DNA from: Sphingopyxis sp.
GTDB lineage: Bacteria > Pseudomonadota > Alphaproteobacteria > Sphingomonadales > Sphingomonadaceae
DNA length: 60,002 nucleotides
Assembly (NCBI GenBank): GCA_016463225.1
Contig: JAEMRT010000023.1
Location: 1-60,002, forward strand
Direction of reading: 5' to 3'
The notes under the pieces were generated by a model. That model was not told the origin of the DNA and made no database searches. It worked only from the letters and a program-made list of their open reading frames with translations. Position numbers and translations under genes: made by a program. Shown here piece by piece: positions 57,554 to 60,002 of this stretch (positions are counted from its first letter, which is position 1; every line of letters starts with the position of its first letter).

Positions 57554-59454
57554 TGCGGCACCTTTGGATCGGGGTCGCTCGACGCCCCCGATTTCCACGC
57601 CATATAATCGCGGTCCATCCGCTCCTTGATCGTGCCGCCCCAGCCCGCTTCAAACGTCTCGAGCGCTTCCATCGCCTTTGCACGGTCGAAGAGAAAGGTC
57701 ATGAAATCCTTTGCCACCGGGGCCGCGGCGCGCGCGCCGCCCATGCCATGCTCGATCACCACCGCCGTCGCATAGCGTGGATTGACGACCGGGGCGAAGC
57801 CGATGAACAGGCCGTGATCGCGAAACTTCCATGTGCCGCTTTTGCCGTTTCCGGTACCGAGCCCGCGCACCTGCGCGGTGCCGGTCTTGCCCGCCATGGT
57901 GATGCCGTCGAGCGGCAGACGGCTGCGCACCGCGGTGCCCGCGCCGTTGACCACCAGATCCATGCCCTGGCGCGCGACGGCGAGCGCCTCGGGTGAAAAG
58001 GGCAGGGGCTCGTTCCGGAATTCGCGGTTGATCAGGCGCGGATACAGCCGGCGTCCCGATGCGATGCGCGCTGTCATCACCGCCAGCTGGAGCGGGTTTA
58101 CGCTGACATAGCCTTGCCCGATAACCGCGTTCAGCGAGTCCGATGCCGACCATTGCTGGTCGTATTTTTTCATCTTCCACGCGCTGTCCGGAATGGTGCC
58201 ATATCGCTGACTGCTGCCCGCCAGCTGGAATTCCTCTCCCAGTCCGAGCAATTTTGCGGTCGGCGCCATTGCGTCGTAGCCAAGCCGGTGGGCGAGCCAG
58301 TAGAAATAGCTGTTGCAGCTTTTCATGATGGCCGTCGGCATGTCGACGCTGCCGTGGGTGCCCAGACAGCGGAAAAAGCGGTTGCCCAGCCGGTAGCCGC
58401 CGATGCACGTATGGCGCTCGCTGGGATCGACGCCATGCTGGACCGCGGCGATCGCCGCCATCGGTTTCAGCGTCGAACCCGGGGGATACAGCCCGCGCGT
58501 CGCCTTGTTGATCAGCGGCTGATGGTCGTCGGCGCGCAGCCAGCTATATTCGCTGTTGCTGATCCCGTCCGAAAAGCTGTTCGGATCAAAGCTGGGCATC
58601 GAGACGAAGGACAGGATGTCGCCGTTGGTGCAGTCGATGACGACCGCCGCGCCCGACTCGCGGCCCATCCGCCTTGCGACAAATTCCTGCAGGTCGGCGT
58701 CGATGGTCAGGTGGACGGTTTTGCCCTGCACGTCGGGCTGGGTATCGAGGTCGCGCACGACCCGGCCGCTCGCGGTGACCTCGACCCGCCGCGCGCCCGG
58801 CTTGCCCTTCAGCATTGGCTGGAAATATTTCTCCAGCCCGTCCTTGCCGATCTTGTACCCCGGCGTGATGTACAGCGGATCCTTGGCCTGCTGATATTCC
58901 TCGGCATTGGGCGCGCCGACATAGCCGATCAGATGGCCAACCGCGGCGCCGGTTGGATAATTGCGGGCAAAGCCGCGCTGCGGGGCGATGCCGGGCATTT
59001 CGGGCAGGCGGACGAGGATCGAGGCATATTCGGCCTCGGTCATATCCTCGGCCACCGCGACCGGTTGAAAGCCTGATGCGGCGTTCAGGTCGCGGTTGAT
59101 GCGCTCCATCGTATCGCCGTCGAGCCGCAGCAGCGTGCGGAGCTGGCCGAGCACGAACGCCTTGTTGTGCAATCGGTCGGGGATGATGTCGATACGCAGC
59201 GATACGCGGTTGTTCGCGAGCGCCTTGCCATGGCGATCAACGATCCATCCGCGCCGCGGCGGCACCAGCGTCAAGTTGACGCGGTTGCTTTCCGATTCAA
59301 GTACATAGCGGTCGTTGTCGACGACTGAAATATAGGCCATGCGCGCCGCCAGCGCGACGCCGACCGCCGCCTGCGCGCCGCCGACGACAAGCGCGCGGCG
59401 GGTGAAGGTGATTCCCCTCCAGGCTTCGGTAATGGGCGGACTTTTGCGCGGCAT
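57550..59454 (-). CDS. mrdA: Penicillin-binding protein 2 (elongation transpeptidase)
   Basis: A 634-residue class B PBP with one N-terminal membrane helix (about 20-40), a dimerisation/pedestal domain (60-240) and a transpeptidase domain. The active-site motifs are S327-T-L-K330, S379-C-N381 and K523-T-G525. It cross-links peptidoglycan in the elongasome with RodA. The start is 19 bases after the mreD stop. Confidence 0.97.
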   Translation of the reverse strand: MPRKSPPITEAWRGITFTRRALVVGGAQAAVGVALAARMAYISVVDNDRYVLESESNRVNLTLVPPRRGWIVDRHGKALANNRVSLRIDIIPDRLHNKAFVLGQLRTLLRLDGDTMERINRDLNAASGFQPVAVAEDMTEAEYASILVRLPEMPGIAPQRGFARNYPTGAAVGHLIGYVGAPNAEEYQQAKDPLYITPGYKIGKDGLEKYFQPMLKGKPGARRVEVTASGRVVRDLDTQPDVQGKTVHLTIDADLQEFVARRMGRESGAAVVIDCTNGDILSFVSMPSFDPNSFSDGISNSEYSWLRADDHQPLINKATRGLYPPGSTLKPMAAIAAVQHGVDPSERHTCIGGYRLGNRFFRCLGTHGSVDMPTAIMKSCNSYFYWLAHRLGYDAMAPTAKLLGLGEEFQLAGSSQRYGTIPDSAWKMKKYDQQWSASDSLNAVIGQGYVSVNPLQLAVMTARIASGRRLYPRLINREFRNEPLPFSPEALAVARQGMDLVVNGAGTAVRSRLPLDGITMAGKTGTAQVRGLGTGNGKSGTWKFRDHGLFIGFAPVVNPRYATAVVIEHGMGGARAAAPVAKDFMTFLFDRAKAMEALETFEAGWGGTIKERMDRDYMAWKSGASSDPDPKVPQ

Positions 59455-59473
59455 TCGTCTCTGACTAGCGGGA

Positions 59474-59998
59474 TTATCGGCGTTTCAGGCGGAAATTGTC
59501 AAACTTGCCGGTCAGCCGCATGAACAGTGGCACCAGCAGCGCCGAGATGACGATCTGCGGCACGACCAGGCCAAGCACGCGCCCGGTGGCGGCGTCCGGA
59601 TGAACGATCAGCGCCGCCAGCGACTGGATGATCGCAATCAGCAAGGCGGCAATCGCCCAGTCGTGCAGGAAACCGCGCCAATAGATGCGTTGCGACGAAT
59701 AATGGATCGCAATGCTGGCTAGCGTCCACAGTCCGACCGCGGTGCCGATCGGCTGGCCGCTGAACAGATCGTCCCACAGCCCGAGCGGCAGGCCGATCCA
59801 CACCGGCCACATTTCGGTGCGCAGCAATTGCCAGCACAGAAAAAACAGCAGCCCGAGCGGCGGCAGCACCGGCGAATTGGCGACCAGCGGCAGCATCAGC
59901 GGCAGCGCCGAGGCGAACATCACCGTCGCCACCGGCACGATCCGCATGCGCCACAGCGAAGCCGGTTCGCCAAGGCGCGGCGCGGCGCGGTTGTTCAT
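59474..59998 (-). CDS. mreD: MreD rod-shape protein
   Basis: A 174-residue inner-membrane protein with about five helices (LLFFLCWQLL, ASIAIHYSSQ, LLIAIIQSLAALIV, VVPQIVISALLVPLFM). Weak conservation is normal for the family. Its position directly before mrdA-rodA identifies it. MreD couples MreC to PBP2/RodA. mreB and mreC would be expected just beyond the window end. The start ATG 59998 lies three bases from the end of the window, so the ribosome site is not visible. Confidence 0.85.
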   Translation of the reverse strand: MNNRAAPRLGEPASLWRMRIVPVATVMFASALPLMLPLVANSPVLPPLGLLFFLCWQLLRTEMWPVWIGLPLGLWDDLFSGQPIGTAVGLWTLASIAIHYSSQRIYWRGFLHDWAIAALLIAIIQSLAALIVHPDAATGRVLGLVVPQIVISALLVPLFMRLTGKFDNFRLKRR

Positions 59999-60002
59999 GG
60001 GG

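Overview
The window looks like a GC-rich alphaproteobacterial chromosome, most likely from Sphingomonadales (Sphingopyxis- or Sphingomonas-like). This rests on gene content and style: five TonB-dependent outer-membrane receptors in 60 kb, a FecR/ECF sigma surface-signalling unit, an HME-type RND efflux operon, many secreted amidohydrolases, and RodA/PBP2/MreD. No species was assigned by database search. No insertion sequence, prophage or CRISPR array was seen.

Layout. 0-1.2 kb: the end of threonine synthase and an RlmI-like methyltransferase. 1.2-5.5 kb: a TonB receptor with its terminator and promoter, then a soluble GGDEF protein (both minus strand). 5.6-19.4 kb: a large D-amino-acid/peptide cluster. 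It has a divergent regulator gene (XRE-cupin) with an N-acyl-D-amino-acid deacylase relative, then on the plus strand a membrane-anchored serine hydrolase, DgcA (N-acetyl-D-Glu racemase/dipeptide epimerase type), a dipeptidase relative, a TonB receptor, DgcN (DUF1611), a YkvI-like membrane protein, a second serine hydrolase and a lipoprotein dipeptidase. Most junctions overlap by a few bases. 19.4-27.5 kb: the Kdp high-affinity K+ system, with kdpF-A-B-C-E on the minus strand behind a 27-codon leader ORF and kdpD divergent on the plus strand. 27.7-33.4 kb: ECF sigma factor, FecR anti-sigma, STN-domain TonB receptor and a PhoN-type acid phosphatase. 33.5-39.6 kb: a CzcCBA-like metal efflux operon led by a small His-rich secreted protein. 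39.9-48.3 kb: a methyltransferase, then two convergent secreted TPR-CHAT (caspase-like) proteins, one paired with a FecR-like protein of unknown function. 48.6-55.7 kb: two TonB receptors and another dipeptidase relative with a decayed metal site. 56.3-60 kb: tRNA-Lys(CTT) and rodA-mrdA-mreD of the cell-elongation machinery.

How the genes may work together. The 5.6-19.4 kb cluster can be read as a pathway: a TonB receptor imports D-amino-acid-containing peptides (peptidoglycan fragments are the obvious source). Periplasmic serine hydrolases and dipeptidases trim them, the YkvI-like carrier moves products inward, and DgcN/DgcA convert D-Glu to the L series through the N-acetyl form. Two intergenic regions in the cluster share the same two sequence blocks in swapped order, forming a near-perfect TGTCCTAAnCGG inverted repeat around a -35 box in one of them. 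These are my best candidate operators for the XRE-cupin regulator.

The most unusual content is (i) this operator pair, (ii) three metal-dependent amidohydrolase-fold proteins that have all lost the usual N-terminal His-x-His or His-x-Asp metal ligands, and (iii) the two convergent exported CHAT proteases with a FecR-like partner.
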